Source: Gallionella sp. (lineage in GTDB: Bacteria > Pseudomonadota > Gammaproteobacteria > Burkholderiales > Gallionellaceae). Taken from it: a stretch of DNA of 64,000 nt. Shown here piece after piece: positions 28,790-38,511 of this stretch (position 1 is the stretch's first letter; every line of letters begins with the position of its first letter). The DNA lies in contig JAQTTV010000008.1 of NCBI GenBank assembly GCA_028710565.1, positions 1 through 64,000 of the forward strand, given 5' to 3'. The notes beneath the pieces were generated by a model. It worked only from the letters and a program-made list of their open reading frames with translations, ran no database searches and was not told the origin of the DNA. The position numbers and the translations under genes were made by a program.

Positions 28790-29670
28790 GGTGCAGTCAG
28801 ACGTTGAAGTGCCTCGGCATATTTGTCCGCCGTTTTTTGCAGAATTTCGGGGGGAATGCGCGGCGCAGGGGCTTGTTTATTCCAAGCTGAAGACTCTAGC
28901 CAATCCCGCACAAACTGCTTGTCAAAGCTAGGCGGATTGCTGCCCACTTGGTATTGATCGGCAGGCCAGAAACGTGAGGAATCAGGGGTGAGGGCTTCGT
29001 CGATCAAATATAAAGTCCCCGCCTCATCTACGCCAAATTCAAACTTGGTATCCGCGATGATGATGCCTTTTGTCGCCGCATAGTCGGCAGCCGCGACATA
29101 CAAAGCCAAGGTCGCCTCACGCACTTGCTTGGCGCGCACATCCCCTAATAATTCAACCGCTTGCGCAAACGAAATGTTTTCGTCATGGTCGCCCACGGCG
29201 GCTTTGGTGGACGGGGTAAACAAAGGCTCTGGCAGCTTTTCCGCTTCACGCAAGCCAACAGGCAAGGCAATGCCGCACACCGCACCTGTTCTTTGGTAAT
29301 CCTTCCAACCTGAACCAACCAAATAGCCGCGCACAATGGCTTCAATCGGCAAGGGTTTGAGCTTTTTGGTGACGAAAGCGCGACCACGTACTTGCGCTTG
29401 TTCATCAGCCCCTTTGACCACGGACTCAGGGTCGATACCGCTCAAATGGTTGGGGATAATGTGTTGTAATTTGTGAAACCAAAAATTCGATACGGTCGTT
29501 AATACCGCGCCTTTACCAGGAATAGGATCAGGCAAAATCACGTCGAACGCGGATAAGCGATCCGTTTGTACGATCAACAAATGTTGTGCATCCACTTCGT
29601 AAAGGTCACGTACTTTGCCGCGATGCAACAAGGGCAAACTGGTTAAATGAGATTCATGTAAAGCGGACAT
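28786..29670 (-). CDS. purC: phosphoribosylaminoimidazole-succinocarboxamide synthase
   Basis: Joins CAIR and aspartate in an ATP-dependent step of purine synthesis. The 294-residue size is the long form. Motifs include [11 protein letters not shown] at the N-terminus, [26 protein letters not shown] and the ADP-site [15 protein letters not shown] site lies 7 bp before ATG 29670. It is preceded by purE, with a strong hairpin in the 66-bp gap. Confidence 0.97.
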   Translation of the reverse strand: MSALHESHLTSLPLLHRGKVRDLYEVDAQHLLIVQTDRLSAFDVILPDPIPGKGAVLTTVSNFWFHKLQHIIPNHLSGIDPESVVKGADEQAQVRGRAFVTKKLKPLPIEAIVRGYLVGSGWKDYQRTGAVCGIALPVGLREAEKLPEPLFTPSTKAAVGDHDENISFAQAVELLGDVRAKQVREATLALYVAAADYAATKGIIIADTKFEFGVDEAGTLYLIDEALTPDSSRFWPADQYQVGSNPPSFDKQFVRDWLESSAWNKQAPAPRIPPEILQKTADKYAEALQRLTAP

Positions 29671-29697
29671 TTTTTACTCCTGAGGACGATACCAGAA

Positions 29698-29720
29698 CAG
29701 TGGAGCGAGCAGCTCCACTG
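29698..29720. terminator. strong hairpin between purE and purC
   Basis: CAGTGGAGC-gagca-GCTCCACTG is a perfect 9-bp stem located between the purE stop and purC start. It lacks a T-run on the minus strand, so it is more likely an RNA-processing or stability element, or a partial attenuator, than a full terminator. Confidence 0.4.
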
Positions 29721-29736
29721 GTAAAACAAAAACGAT

Positions 29737-30231
29737 TTAGAGTGGCGGCAAGCTGGTCGCCGCAATTTGTTCGGCTTGTTGCTGACGATACGCCGTTAGA
29801 CGTTGCGCCAACGTCGCGTCATTTAACGCCAACATCGCCACCGCGAACAAGGCCGCATTGGCAGCACCCGCTTCACCAATCGCAAAAGTGGCGACAGGAA
29901 TGCCTTTGGGCATTTGCACGATGGACAACAACGAGTCCATGCCTTTGAGATATTTGGAAGGAATCGGCACACCCAGCACAGGCAGTGTGGTTTTACCCGC
30001 AATCACCCCCGCCAAATGTGCCGCACCGCCTGCGCCTGCGATAAAGCATTGCACACCTTGCGCGTGCATGTCTTTGATGTAATCGAATAGCAGGTCAGGC
30101 GAGCGATGCGCAGAAATGACACGCGCATCGAATTCCACCCCGAAATCACGCAGCGCGCGCGCTGCTTGCTGCATGATTTCCCAGTCGTTGGCACTACCCA
30201 TGATGATGGATACCAGCGGCTTATTGCTCAT
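29737..30231 (-). CDS. purE: N5-carboxyaminoimidazole ribonucleotide mutase
   Basis: Class I PurE of 164 residues, converting N5-CAIR to CAIR. Motifs are I-M-G-S-A-N-D-W at the N-terminus, S-A-H-R-S-P (CAIR binding), A-G-G-A-A-H-L-A-G and P-V-L-G-V-P. AAGGAAG precedes ATG 30231, located within the end of fbp (3-bp gap). No purK is present in the window. Confidence 0.97.
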   Translation of the reverse strand: MSNKPLVSIIMGSANDWEIMQQAARALRDFGVEFDARVISAHRSPDLLFDYIKDMHAQGVQCFIAGAGGAAHLAGVIAGKTTLPVLGVPIPSKYLKGMDSLLSIVQMPKGIPVATFAIGEAGAANAALFAVAMLALNDATLAQRLTAYRQQQAEQIAATSLPPL

Positions 30232-30234
30232 GAT

Positions 30235-31239
30235 TTACGCTTCCTTATGGTAGGAAATGATGCGGTTTACTTCGTTTTTAGAACCCAAAATCACAGGCAC
30301 ACGTTGATGCAAACCAGACGGTTTGATGTCCATAATGCGTTCGTAGCCTGTCGAAGAAACGCCACCTGCTTGTTCAACGATGAAAGACATAGGATTGGCT
30401 TCATACAACAGACGCAATTTACCAGCCTTGGTCGGATCTTTCGTGTCTTTAGGATACATAAACACCCCGCCGCGCACCAAAATACGATGCACTTCTGCCA
30501 CCATAGAAGCCACCCAACGCATATTGAAATTGATACCGCGTGGACCTGTTTTGCCTTTTACGCACTCGTCCACATAACGTTGAATAGGGGCTTCCCAGAA
30601 ACGTTCGTTCGAGGCGTTAATCGCAAATTCCAAAGTATCTTCAGGGATAGTCATGTTGGGGTGTGACAGCATAAATTCGCCAATGTCGCCATCCAAGGTA
30701 AAGCCGTTTACGCCGTGACCAGTGGTGATCACCATCATTGTTGCGGGGCCGTACAACACATAACCGCCACAAACTTGGGTCACGCCTGGTTGCAAGAAGT
30801 CGTCAGCCGTTGGGTCTTCCACGCCTTCTGGTGCGCGCAAGATGGAGAAAATAGTACCAACAGAAATGTTTACGTCGATATTGGAAGAGCCGTCCAATGG
30901 GTCAAACACCACCAAATACTTGCCTTTTGGATATTGCGCAGGGATTTTGTAGATGTCGTCCATTTCTTCGGAAGCCATCGCAGCCAAATGACCGCCCCAA
31001 ACAGTGGATTCAATGAAAATTTCATTGGTGATGATGTCCAGTTTTTTCTGGGTTTCACCTTGTACGTTTTCGCTGCCAGCACTTCCTAGCACGCCGATTA
31101 ACGCACCTTTGTTCACGTCATGTGCAATACGTTTGCACGCCACAACGATGTCGCTCAACAAGCCTGTGAAATCACCCGTCGCACCTGGTGCTGCGGCACG
31201 TTGTTCTTCGATGATGAACTGAATTAGACCTTTACTCAT
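30235..31239 (-). CDS. fbp: class I fructose-1,6-bisphosphatase
   Basis: Hydrolyses fructose 1,6-bisphosphate in gluconeogenesis, or in the Calvin cycle if the organism is autotrophic. 334 residues, with the metal-binding [10 protein letters not shown] (about 116-125) and S-E-E-M preceding it, and the substrate region N-E-R-F-W. GAGGGGG precedes ATG 31239. It is upstream of purE, purC and the carbonic anhydrase on one strand. No RuBisCO genes are seen here, so a link to carbon fixation is not shown. Confidence 0.96.
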   Translation of the reverse strand: MSKGLIQFIIEEQRAAAPGATGDFTGLLSDIVVACKRIAHDVNKGALIGVLGSAGSENVQGETQKKLDIITNEIFIESTVWGGHLAAMASEEMDDIYKIPAQYPKGKYLVVFDPLDGSSNIDVNISVGTIFSILRAPEGVEDPTADDFLQPGVTQVCGGYVLYGPATMMVITTGHGVNGFTLDGDIGEFMLSHPNMTIPEDTLEFAINASNERFWEAPIQRYVDECVKGKTGPRGINFNMRWVASMVAEVHRILVRGGVFMYPKDTKDPTKAGKLRLLYEANPMSFIVEQAGGVSSTGYERIMDIKPSGLHQRVPVILGSKNEVNRIISYHKEA

Positions 31240-31537
31240 AATTTTCCCCCTCGTGGATATTGAAATTTTTAATGGGGCGATTCTACCGCTTTTCCGTCCT
31301 AGGCTCTACGCCTATTTCATGCATTGATGCGAGGATGTACTGTCATCATAGTCCGACACGATATGGCTGGCTGCTTTTGACTTTTCCAACTACGGCAAGT
31401 GCTCACCCATAAGTATTAAGTCGCTTCATCTATTGAAGATTGCCGTCGGGCGAGCAGGTGCGGTCAGTCGCTGAGCCGCACAGACTGCCATTTGGATTCA
31501 TACAACGACTGACTGTGGGTTCGACTGCAAGGTGCAA
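31240..31537. other. 298-bp spacer between glmS and fbp with inverted repeats
   Basis: It contains a hairpin TGCGGTCAG-tcg-CTGAGCCGCA (31459-31480) and a second pairing of GTCAGTCG-type repeats around 31464-31515. It should hold the fbp promoter and the end of the glmS transcript, but no clear promoter boxes or T-run are visible. No gene seen. Confidence 0.4.
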
Positions 31538-33364
31538 CTATTCCACGGTCACGGATTTGGCGAGATTGCGAGGTTTATCCACATCGGTGCCTTTTTGCAA
31601 CGCGACATAATAAGCCAGCAGTTGTAACGGAATAGTATGCAGGATGGGGCTTAAATACCCTGCATGTTCCGCCATTTGCAACACGTGTATCCCTTCGGAG
31701 GCTGCAATGTGTGTGTCAGCATCTGCAAATACATACAATTCACCACCACGGGCACGCACTTCTTGCAAATTGGATTTGAGCTTTTCCAGCAAGGCATCGT
31801 TGGGCGCAACCGAAATCACGGGCATGTCGCTATCAACCAACGCCAAAGGACCATGTTTCAACTCACCCGCAGGATAGGCTTCGGCGTGAATGTAGGAAAT
31901 TTCCTTGAGCTTGAGCGCACCTTCCAGCGCAATCGGATAGTGCATACCACGCCCTAAAAATAGGGCGTGATGCTTATTGGCAAATTGTTCTGCCAGTGTC
32001 GCAATGAGTGGCTCCAAGGTCAAAACATGCTGAGTCGCAAGCGGTAAATGGCGTAATGACTGCAAATGTTGCTGCTCTTGTTCCGCGCTTAAACGACCGC
32101 GTTGTTTTGCCAACACCAAAGTCAGTAAGAACAATGCCACCAGTTGCGTGGTAAAGGCTTTGGTGGAAGCTACGCCAATTTCAGGACCCGCACGGGTTAA
32201 GAAGCGCAGTTTACATAAACGTACTAATGCGCTCTCAGCCACATTGCAGATTGCTAAAGTGTGGATATGTCCCAACGATTTCGCGTGATTCAACGCCGCT
32301 TGGGTATCCGCTGTTTCGCCCGATTGGGAAATCACCACCACCAAGGCACGAGGATTCGCCACACTGGTGCGATAACGATACTCACTGGCGACTTCTACGG
32401 TACAAGCAATGCCTGCGATTTCTTCCAACCAATAGCGCGCCACCAAGCCTGCGTGATAACTCGTGCCACACGCCAGAATCAATACGCTATCGACTTCTGC
32501 AAACACGGCTGCTGCATCAGCACCAAATAGTCCTGTAGACAAGGAGTGACCATGGCATGCCACTTCCAGTGTGTCTGCCAAGGCTTGCGGCTGCTCGTGA
32601 ATTTCTTTTTGCATGTAATGACGATAGTTGCCTAGCGACACACTTTCGTTACTCATTTCACTGGTTTGCACGGCACGCTGAACGGGATTGCCTGACGCAT
32701 CAAAAATTTGATAACTCAAGCGTTCTACTTGCACCACATCGCCTTCTTCCAAATACACCACGCGACGGGTAACAGGCAATAAAGCCGACACATCCGAAGC
32801 AATAAAATGCTCTTCGATACCCACGCCCAATAACAACGGGCTGCCACGTCGCGCACAAATGAGCTGATCGGGATTGTCTGCCGCAACCACCCCAATGGCA
32901 AATGCCCCGACCAATTCGACAATGGCGGCTTGAGTTGCTGCCAATAACGACATACCTTGTGAATAATAGGAATGCACCAAATGCGTGATGACTTCAGTAT
33001 CGGTATCCGAGGTAAATTCATAACCTGCGGCGATTAAGCGGCTGCGCAATAATTCGTAATTCTCAATGATGCCATTATGCACAACGGCAATCAGATCGCG
33101 GCTGAGATGGGGATGGGCGTTGCGTTCACTCGGCGCACCATGCGTCGCCCAGCGGGTATGCGCAATACCAATCTGCCCTTTAGTATCCGCACTCTTTTCG
33201 CTTAAATCGCGCACTCGCCCCGTGCTACGTACCCGTAACAATTCAGCGTTGTTGATGACTACTAATCCCGCCGAGTCATAACCGCGGTATTCCAGACGTT
33301 GTAAACCTTCAAGCAAGATAGGCACGACATTGCGTTGCGCCACTGCGCCAACGATTCCACACAT
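31538..33364 (-). CDS. glmS: glutamine-fructose-6-phosphate aminotransferase (isomerizing)
   Basis: Makes glucosamine 6-phosphate for cell-wall and glycan synthesis. 608 residues. The N-terminal class II amidotransferase domain has nucleophile C2 (M-C-G-I-V-G) and the R-W-A-T-H-G-A loop; two SIS domains follow (C-G-T-S-Y-H-A-G near 300 and [11 protein letters not shown] near 500), and the C-terminus [13 protein letters not shown] is diagnostic. It is followed upstream by the rlmL-like gene, with a 15-bp gap. Confidence 0.97.
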   Translation of the reverse strand: MCGIVGAVAQRNVVPILLEGLQRLEYRGYDSAGLVVINNAELLRVRSTGRVRDLSEKSADTKGQIGIAHTRWATHGAPSERNAHPHLSRDLIAVVHNGIIENYELLRSRLIAAGYEFTSDTDTEVITHLVHSYYSQGMSLLAATQAAIVELVGAFAIGVVAADNPDQLICARRGSPLLLGVGIEEHFIASDVSALLPVTRRVVYLEEGDVVQVERLSYQIFDASGNPVQRAVQTSEMSNESVSLGNYRHYMQKEIHEQPQALADTLEVACHGHSLSTGLFGADAAAVFAEVDSVLILACGTSYHAGLVARYWLEEIAGIACTVEVASEYRYRTSVANPRALVVVISQSGETADTQAALNHAKSLGHIHTLAICNVAESALVRLCKLRFLTRAGPEIGVASTKAFTTQLVALFLLTLVLAKQRGRLSAEQEQQHLQSLRHLPLATQHVLTLEPLIATLAEQFANKHHALFLGRGMHYPIALEGALKLKEISYIHAEAYPAGELKHGPLALVDSDMPVISVAPNDALLEKLKSNLQEVRARGGELYVFADADTHIAASEGIHVLQMAEHAGYLSPILHTIPLQLLAYYVALQKGTDVDKPRNLAKSVTVE

Positions 33365-33379
33365 AATTTTCTCTCTAGG

Positions 33380-34576
33380 CTATTTTGAACGAGTTGGTTT
33401 TAAGTTGGCTGCGTAAGGTACGCCTTGTGCCAAGGCTTCTTTGCGATTGCTACCCGACACCAACTTGTATTGCAACAATCGACATTCAATCGCGCCGTTG
33501 AACAAGGGCGTGCGACGTGAAGGCGACAAACGCATCAGCTTTAAAATTGCTTTATCGGCGGTGAATAAATAGGCTGTCCAGCCCCCAAATTTACGTTTAA
33601 GCGCATCGCCAAGCAGCGGATAGAGTTCAGCGAGTTCATCGAGTTCCCCCATGCGTTCTCCATAAGGTAAATTTGCCACCATCGTGCCGTGCTCGGCAGG
33701 GGCGGTAATTTCCAAAATATTGGCTTGTTTCAACGATACGCATTCCAACAGCCCAGCTTCTTGCAAATTCCGCGATGCGGTTTTGAGCGCGTCACCGTAC
33801 AAATCGCTGCCATAAATTTCCATGGGATAAGGGGCGACTTGCGCGGCAATGGCTTTTTCGCACATGCGATTCCATAAATCAGCATCAAAATTCAGCAGTT
33901 TTTCAAAACCAAAATGCCGCGAGATTCCTGGTTGGATTTTCAGCGACATTTGTACGGCTTCAATCAAAAACGTGCCGCTGCCGCACATCGGGTCGAGCAA
34001 CGGTGTGCCGACTTGCCAGCCGCTCAAACGCAAAATCCCAGCGGCTAAATTCTCGCGTATCGGCGCGATATTGGTGTGTTGACGCACACCGCGTTTAAAC
34101 AGCGGATCGCCCGACGTATCGACATACAGCATCAGCAAATCATCCTCGATAAAGGCGTGAATGCGCATATCGGGATTTAAAGTGTCGATACTGGGACGTT
34201 CATTGCAATGGGCGCGGAAACGGTCACATACCGCATCCTTAATCAACAGGGTGATGAACTCTAGGCTTTTCAGCGGACAACGAATCGCGGTGACATGGAC
34301 GCGCAGCGTGTTATGCACGTCAAACCAGCGTTGCCAAGGCAACTGAAACGCGGCTTGGTAAATATCCTGCTCGCTACGATAGCGCGTTTCTTTCACCCGC
34401 CACAAAACACGGCTGGCGACGCGGCTTTCCAAATTGACGCGATAACACAACGCCCATTCACCTGAAAAATGTACCCCGCCTTCGGTGCTGCGCACGTGCT
34501 GCGCGTTCATTTGAATCAGGTCTTGTTGCAAAATGGCTTCTAGCCCACGCGGGCAAGGTGCGAAAAAGTCTGGCAT
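33380..34576 (-). CDS. rlmL: THUMP-domain 23S rRNA/tRNA guanine-N2-methyltransferase, RlmL-like
   Basis: A 398-residue RNA methyltransferase: THUMP domain (about 40-155), then a Rossmann methyltransferase with DPMCGSGTFLIEA (SAM binding) and the catalytic N-L-P-Y-G-E-R-M-G. It corresponds to the N-terminal half of E. coli RlmKL (m2G2445 of 23S rRNA). The RlmK half is absent, so it is the stand-alone form. An N2-guanine tRNA target cannot be excluded. It lies directly upstream of glmS on the same strand. Confidence 0.88.
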   Translation of the reverse strand: MPDFFAPCPRGLEAILQQDLIQMNAQHVRSTEGGVHFSGEWALCYRVNLESRVASRVLWRVKETRYRSEQDIYQAAFQLPWQRWFDVHNTLRVHVTAIRCPLKSLEFITLLIKDAVCDRFRAHCNERPSIDTLNPDMRIHAFIEDDLLMLYVDTSGDPLFKRGVRQHTNIAPIRENLAAGILRLSGWQVGTPLLDPMCGSGTFLIEAVQMSLKIQPGISRHFGFEKLLNFDADLWNRMCEKAIAAQVAPYPMEIYGSDLYGDALKTASRNLQEAGLLECVSLKQANILEITAPAEHGTMVANLPYGERMGELDELAELYPLLGDALKRKFGGWTAYLFTADKAILKLMRLSPSRRTPLFNGAIECRLLQYKLVSGSNRKEALAQGVPYAANLKPTRSK

Positions 34577-34787
34577 ATAGGTTGAGCTTGTTAAAAACCC
34601 AATGGGCGTAGATAAAAAATGGGGTGCGGAGCGGTGCAGATATTAAAATAGATATCATTTTTAAGTGCCACACAATCGCGTGCGGATAGTACGCAAGTAA
34701 ATCGAATCATGCAACGCGGGATGCGCTTAATTCGCATGCGCAACAGATAGGCGTTGTGTCGAGATGAAGAGAAGTTGCCATGACTGC

Positions 34788-34793
34788 TATAAT
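34788..34793 (+). promoter_or_regulatory. probable -10 box for the RNB gene
   Basis: A perfect TATAAT lies 21 bp before ATG 34815, in a 238-bp divergent spacer. The matching -35 (34765-34770, TGAAGA) is weak. Nothing else in 34577-34814 is recognisable. Confidence 0.4.
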
Positions 34794-34814
34794 CTACGTC
34801 AAATTTTCTAGTCC

Positions 34815-36794
34815 ATGTCCATGAATATCCTTTACGAAGAAGACGGCAGCTTTAAAGTCGGTAGTGTAATGACCGATTCGACCACCTCCTTACAGGTGGA
34901 AAGCCTGTCGGGTAAGCGCAGTAAAATCAAAGCAGCCAATGTGATGCTGCACTTTACGCAAGCCTTAGGCGAGTTTTTGCCGCAAGCTGAACCGTTGCTC
35001 GCGGACATTGATGTGGAATTCTTGTGGGAATGTTGCCCGCCTGATGAATTCGGTTTTGAGCAAATCGCAGCGGATTATTTTGGGCATACGCCATCGGCAT
35101 TAGAAGCGGCGGCGGTGTTGTTGCGGCTGCATGGCGCGCCAATTTATTTCCACAAAAAAGGCAAAGGGCGTTATCGCGCTGCCCCGCCTGAGGTTTTGAA
35201 AGCCGCACTGGCAGGCGCGGAGAAAAAGCGTCAGCAATTGGCGTTGCAAGCGCGTTATACCGAGCAACTGATAGCTTTTGAATTGCCCGCTGAATTTAGT
35301 GCGCAGCTCACCCATTTGTTGTATCAACCTGATCGCAATACCTTGGAAGTCAAAGCCTTGGAAGCCGCCTGTGCCGCGACGCATTTGTCGTCCGCACATT
35401 TGCTGCATCGTTGCGGCGCGTTGCCTTCGACAGCGGATTTTCATCTGGGCAAATTTTTGTTTGAACAATTCCCCAAAGGTGTGGATTTCCCACCTGTCAC
35501 CTTAAGCGCGTGGGATGAATTGCCCTTGGCGACCGCGACGGCGTTTAGTATCGACGATGCCAGCACCACGGAAATTGACGATGCGTTTTCGTGGGAAAAA
35601 CTGGACAACGGGCATTATCGTATTGGCGTGCATATTGCAGCACCCGCCTTGGGGCTGACCCGCGATTCGGACGGCGACAAAATTGCGGCGACGCGTTTAT
35701 CCACGGTGTATATGCCAGGGCAGAAAATTACCATGTTGCCCGATAGCGTGGTGCAGGCGTTTACTTTGGAAGCGGATCGCGTGTGTCCCGCGTTGTCGAT
35801 GTATCTGGAAGTCGATGCAGAAACCTTGCTGATTACCGCGCACAGCAGCCGCGTGGAACGCATTCATATCGCGGCGAATTTGCGCCATGACACACTTGAA
35901 CCTTTGTTTAATGAAGAAACCTTGGCAGCGGGAAAATTGGATTACGCATACGCCACGGAATTAACTTGGCTGTGGGCGTTTGCGCAAAAGCTGGAAGCCT
36001 TGCGGGGTAAGGCGGGCGAAAACCAAAATCAGCTGGATTACAACTTCCACATTGACAACGATTTCGTCACGATTAGCACACGGCGACGCGGTTCGCCCAT
36101 CGACAAAGTGGTGGCGGAGCTGATGATTTTGGTCAATAGCACTTGGGGTAAACAACTGGATGAACACGGTTTCCCTGGGATTTACCGCACGCAAAACAAC
36201 GGCAAAGTCAAAATGAGCACCGTTGCCGCACCGCATCAAGGCTTGGGCGTGGCGCAATATATGTGGTCAAGTTCGCCGCTGCGCCGCTATGTGGATTTGG
36301 TTAATCAACGGCAAATTATCGCCATGCTGAAAGATGCCGAACCGATTTATCCCAAAAATGACACGGGCTTGTACGCCGTGCTGCGCGATTTTGAAGTGAC
36401 CTACGGCGTGTATAACGACTTCCAGCGCGGCATGGAACGCTATTGGTGTTTGCGTTGGTTGCAGCAAGAGAAAGATGCCCTCTCCCCAACCCTCTCCCAC
36501 GAAGTGGGCGAGGGAGTGAATGAGTTGGTGATTACGGCGACGGTCATCCGTGAAAACTTGGTGCGGGTCAGCAACATTCCGTTGGTGTTCCGCGCACATG
36601 GTTTGCCCGAACAGCCTGTCGGGACACGTGTACGCTTGGCAGTGGGCGAGATTGATTTGATCGATGTGGACATGAAAACGCGCTTTGTCGAAGCCTTGGT
36701 GGATACGGTGGTAGCAGCGGTTCAAGAGGAAGACCTTGTCGAAGCAGAAAGCAATACGGATGCGGTGGTCACCACGGAGGAAGTCGCTTGTTAA
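34815..36794 (+). CDS. RNB-domain (RNase II family) exoribonuclease
   Basis: A 659-residue 3'-5' exoribonuclease. The RNB catalytic domain (about 235-520) has AFSIDDASTTEIDDAF, with the metal-binding Asp residues, and SSSPLRRYVDLVNQRQI. A C-terminal OB/S1-like region (about 565-640) follows. It differs from classic Rnb/Rnr by a long N-terminal region without obvious cold-shock domains. Residues about 551-563 (D-A-L-S-P-T-L-S-H-E-V-G-E) are encoded by a REP-like palindrome. Start is ATG 34815, or 34821 as an alternative. The TonB gene begins inside its 3' end. Confidence 0.88.
   Translation: MSMNILYEEDGSFKVGSVMTDSTTSLQVESLSGKRSKIKAANVMLHFTQALGEFLPQAEPLLADIDVEFLWECCPPDEFGFEQIAADYFGHTPSALEAAAVLLRLHGAPIYFHKKGKGRYRAAPPEVLKAALAGAEKKRQQLALQARYTEQLIAFELPAEFSAQLTHLLYQPDRNTLEVKALEAACAATHLSSAHLLHRCGALPSTADFHLGKFLFEQFPKGVDFPPVTLSAWDELPLATATAFSIDDASTTEIDDAFSWEKLDNGHYRIGVHIAAPALGLTRDSDGDKIAATRLSTVYMPGQKITMLPDSVVQAFTLEADRVCPALSMYLEVDAETLLITAHSSRVERIHIAANLRHDTLEPLFNEETLAAGKLDYAYATELTWLWAFAQKLEALRGKAGENQNQLDYNFHIDNDFVTISTRRRGSPIDKVVAELMILVNSTWGKQLDEHGFPGIYRTQNNGKVKMSTVAAPHQGLGVAQYMWSSSPLRRYVDLVNQRQIIAMLKDAEPIYPKNDTGLYAVLRDFEVTYGVYNDFQRGMERYWCLRWLQQEKDALSPTLSHEVGEGVNELVITATVIRENLVRVSNIPLVFRAHGLPEQPVGTRVRLAVGEIDLIDVDMKTRFVEALVDTVVAAVQEEDLVEAESNTDAVVTTEEVAC
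36478..36514. repeat. REP-like palindrome inside the RNB gene
   Basis: CCCTCTCCCCAA is followed by a perfect-looking hairpin CCCTCTCCCAC-gaa-GTGGGCGAGGG (36490-36514). It is in frame within the exoribonuclease gene, between the catalytic and OB domains, and matches the palindrome family at 23180 and 49334. Confidence 0.6.
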
Positions 36795-37678
36795 AACAAA
36801 CTTTGGCGCGATTCACGGCATTTTGGTCGGTTAAGTCATCGGTCATGTTGGCGGGGGCAATGGCTTTTTCCATTGCCTTCCATAGCTTCGCGCTCTTTGG
36901 CGTGGGCTTTGTACTGCCTGATCCGCGCAAAAATATGTTTAGCAAAATGCAGCCGTTGAAAGTCGTATTGGTCAATAGTAAATCAAACTCCAAACCACTC
37001 AATGCCGATGCGCTTGCGCAAAATAATTTGGATGGCGGCGGCAATACCAGCGAAGATCGCCAAGCGCAAACCGCTTTGCCCAATTTGCGCGATGACAAAC
37101 AACTCACCCCAGAACAAGCGGTAAAACGTCAAAGTGTCAGCGAGCAGGAAACACGCCGTTTGCTGACGCAAGCACACAGCATTCACCAAGTGGCACAACC
37201 CGCTCTCCAGAAACAACCCACGCCCACGGTACTCAGCGGCGAAGACCTCGTGCAACGCAGCTTGGAAATCGCCCGCCTAGAAGCACAAATCAGTCGCAAC
37301 ACCGAAGCTTACCAAAAGTTGCCGCGTCGCAAATTCATCGGTGCGCGCACGCAGGAATATCGTTTCGCCCAATACATTGAAGATTGGCGCATCAAGGTAG
37401 AGCGCGTCGGCAACCTTAATTACCCTGCTCAAGCCCGTCGCGATCAGATTTTTGGCAAGCTCACGTTGAGCGTGTCTATCCTTGCCGATGGCACGTTGGA
37501 AAAAGTCGAAATTGAGCGTTCTTCTGGCAAACCGATACTGGATGCCGCTGCGGTCCATATCGTCAAACTCGCCGCCCCTTATTCGCCATTGTCGCCCGAC
37601 ATCCGCAAAGACACCGACATCCTCACCATCACTCGCACTTGGACGTTTACCTCATCGGATAAGCTGGAAAGCGAATAG
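36788..37678 (+). CDS. TonB family protein
   Basis: A 296-residue envelope energy-transducing protein: cytoplasmic N-terminus, one membrane helix (about 17-42), a long periplasmic linker rich in Q, and a TonB C-terminal domain (about 200-290, with Y-P-A-Q-A-R-R-D and L-S-V-S-I-L-A-D-G-T-L). The start codon is TTG 36788, supported by GGAGGAAG just upstream; the gene overlaps the RNB gene by 7 bp. ExbB/ExbD genes are not in the window. A role in outer-membrane transport is inferred from the family. Confidence 0.82.
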   Translation: MLKQTLARFTAFWSVKSSVMLAGAMAFSIAFHSFALFGVGFVLPDPRKNMFSKMQPLKVVLVNSKSNSKPLNADALAQNNLDGGGNTSEDRQAQTALPNLRDDKQLTPEQAVKRQSVSEQETRRLLTQAHSIHQVAQPALQKQPTPTVLSGEDLVQRSLEIARLEAQISRNTEAYQKLPRRKFIGARTQEYRFAQYIEDWRIKVERVGNLNYPAQARRDQIFGKLTLSVSILADGTLEKVEIERSSGKPILDAAAVHIVKLAAPYSPLSPDIRKDTDILTITRTWTFTSSDKLESE

Positions 37679-37699
37679 GCTCTTTAAAAAGGAAAAGCC

Positions 37700-37927
37700 A
37701 TGACAACCATTACCCTAGATGATGCGGTCATTAACGAAGTGATGGCGGTCAGCCATATTCAAGATGCGCAAGCGGCGGTCAGTCAGGTGCTGCGGGACTA
37801 TTTGCAGCAACTGAAAAAGAACCCGCCGCTATTTGAGCAACTTCGTTTGGCGGACGACCTCGCGGACGACAATCTTGCCTTGTTATGGGAACGGGACAAA
37901 GACATGGGCAGGGATATGTCGCTATGA
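37700..37927 (+). CDS. VapB-like antitoxin
   Basis: A 75-residue protein typical of antitoxins paired with PIN toxins: an N-terminal DNA-binding half (T-I-T-L-D-D-A-V-I-N-E-V) and an acidic, toxin-wrapping C-terminus (L-A-D-D-L-A-D-D-N-L-A-L-L). AAAAAGGAAAAG lies upstream of ATG 37700. It overlaps the toxin start by 4 bp (ATGA), the usual arrangement. Likely represses its own operon. Confidence 0.75.
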   Translation: MTTITLDDAVINEVMAVSHIQDAQAAVSQVLRDYLQQLKKNPPLFEQLRLADDLADDNLALLWERDKDMGRDMSL

Positions 37928-38334
37928 ATTACCTGATTGATACCTGTGTTGTGTCTGAACTGGTGAAGAAAACGCCCGATATTCAGGTGGTGCAGTGGTT
38001 CAATCAGCAGCAGCCCACGCATTTGTTTATCAGTAGCGTGAGCATCGCAGAAATCAAAAAGGGCTTGTATAAAATTCAGCTCGCCCAACCTGAGCGGTTT
38101 GAAAAGCTGCAAAAATGGTTGAATACCTTGGAAACTCAGTTTCGCCATCGCGTTTTACCCGTCACCGATGCCGTGCTAGAAAACTGGGCTGAAATCTCGG
38201 CAAAAGCAGAATTGCAAGGTCGAAAACTCGCTGTGATGGATAGCCCGGCATATCGACATCAACTGGCACTGGCAACACGTAATGTCGATGATTTTAAAGA
38301 CATTCCCGTGCAAATTTTCAATCCTTTCCAATAG
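37924..38334 (+). CDS. VapC-like PIN-domain toxin with a shortened active-site helix
   Basis: A 136-residue PIN ribonuclease toxin. The four acidic active-site residues are D6 (L-I-D-T), E43 (I-A-E-I), D106 (V-M-D-S) and D122/D123 (R-N-V-D-D-F). In family members D106 is normally followed by an I-A-A-T-A helix. Here the sequence jumps from M-D-S to P-A-Y-R-H-Q-L, about four residues short, as if 12 bases were lost in frame. The toxin may therefore be weakened. It is coupled to the antitoxin. Confidence 0.78.
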   Translation: MNYLIDTCVVSELVKKTPDIQVVQWFNQQQPTHLFISSVSIAEIKKGLYKIQLAQPERFEKLQKWLNTLETQFRHRVLPVTDAVLENWAEISAKAELQGRKLAVMDSPAYRHQLALATRNVDDFKDIPVQIFNPFQ

Positions 38335-38370
38335 ACATAAATGCCGTCTTTTCGCACTGGCGGGGATAAT

Positions 38371-38457
38371 TAGAGGCGCGTGATGGTCGCCATGTTGCTG
38401 ACGTGTTTGTTCTTGCCTGCTTTGTATGCGGCTTGGTTTAGGGTGAAGGAAGAATAA
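38371..38457 (+). pseudogene. remnant of the C-terminus of an RND efflux pump gene
   Basis: From GTG 38380 the frame reads V-M-V-A-M-L-L-T-C-L-F-L-P-A-L-Y-A-A-W-F and then R-V-K-E-E-stop. This is the typical last helix and tail of RND pumps. An in-frame stop at 38371 and the lack of any upstream homology show that the rest of the gene has been lost. Confidence 0.65.
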
Positions 38458-38466
38458 ATCCTGTAG

Positions 38467-38484
38467 GTGCGGATTTATCCGCAC
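38467..38484. repeat. short perfect palindrome
   Basis: GTGCGGAT-tt-ATCCGCAC, a REP-like hairpin between the RND remnant and the IS element. Confidence 0.5.
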
Positions 38485-38511
38485 GGTTTGCGGTGAGTGG
38501 GTTTTATCGTA

